Assembly: GCA_002493515.1 (NCBI GenBank)
Contig: DKYZ01000113.1
Coordinates: 1 to 41,819, forward strand
Source of the DNA: Porphyromonadaceae bacterium UBA7087
GTDB lineage: Bacteria > Bacteroidota > Bacteroidia > Bacteroidales > Muribaculaceae
Direction: 5' to 3'
Length of the DNA stretch: 41,819 bases
The notes below the pieces were generated by a model, which did not search any database, was not told where the DNA came from, and was given only the letters and a program-made list of their open reading frames with translations. Below, in pieces: positions 41,802 through 41,819 of this stretch; the stretch's first letter is position 1, and each line of letters starts with the position of its first letter. The position numbers and the translations under genes are program-made.

Positions 41802-41819
41802 GCGTCGCAGATGCGACGC
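41802..41819 (+). terminator. Hairpin after the last gene, cut by the window end
   Basis: GCGTCGC (41802-41808) pairs with GCGACGC (41813-41819) around a 4-nt loop, 10 nt after the stop. Preceding AGTCAGCG bases may extend the stem beyond the window. A T-run cannot be checked. Confidence 0.5.

Overview
The window looks like chromosome from a gut Bacteroidales, most likely Muribaculaceae. This is an inference from gene content, a GC-rich coding bias, and repeated promoters of the Bacteroidetes type (TTTG, 19-21 nt, TAnnTTTG). Supporting signs are a PorE-like type IX secretion (T9SS) lipoprotein, secreted proteins with T9SS-like C-terminal tails, a long SecA with a C-terminal zinc motif, and 'TSC' lipoproteins. 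Most of the window is ordinary chromosome; the last 2.4 kb and the hicAB region are more AT-rich and look accessory.

Layout. 1-1911: a secreted PNGase F-like glycoamidase (minus), its promoter region with twin palindromes, and a probable small RNA on the plus strand. 1912-5210: a minus-strand run hpt, adk, porE-like. 5218-7365: a secreted four-repeat Ig-like (Big_2) protein. 7645-11584: an OmpA-family barrel and a long coiled-coil lipoprotein, with a strong terminator after them. 12018-13046: a divergent outer-membrane barrel protein. 13212-22565: a plus-strand run with a pseudouridine synthase carrying a 15-copy Q/N/R/G repeat tail, asnS, a DUF4105 protein, an alkaline-phosphatase-fold protein that seems to have lost its active site, and secA. 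22729-23321: a HicAB toxin-antitoxin pair, then tRNA-Gly(CCC) on the minus strand. 23612-25450: two GYF_2 membrane proteins and a small membrane protein. 25511-28179: a minus-strand run greA, HIT protein, acyl-CoA ligase. 28472-33129: sufE, two tandem POT-family peptide transporters and an SDR oxidoreductase. 33307-35670: a lipoprotein converging on an rsmI-walJ pair. 35811-39412: rsmF-like rRNA methyltransferase overlapping a copper-type P-ATPase. 39402-40751: an AAA_14/DUF4143 ATPase with a PD-(D/E)XK-like motif and a three-copy, 33-bp-spaced operator-like repeat over its promoter. 41066-41791: a secreted protein resembling the propeptide of a Bacteroidetes subtilisin without the protease.

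Common threads are envelope biogenesis and export (SecA, PorE, OmpA, lipoproteins, T9SS-like cargo) and translation/RNA maintenance (asnS, RluB-like, RsmI, RsmF, GreA, tRNA-Gly). The least explained signals are: a short repeat family sitting directly after the stop codon of four genes, at operon ends; strong hairpins between co-directional genes; the candidate small RNA at 1750-1825; the iterated operator at the DUF4143 gene; and the degenerate phosphatase.
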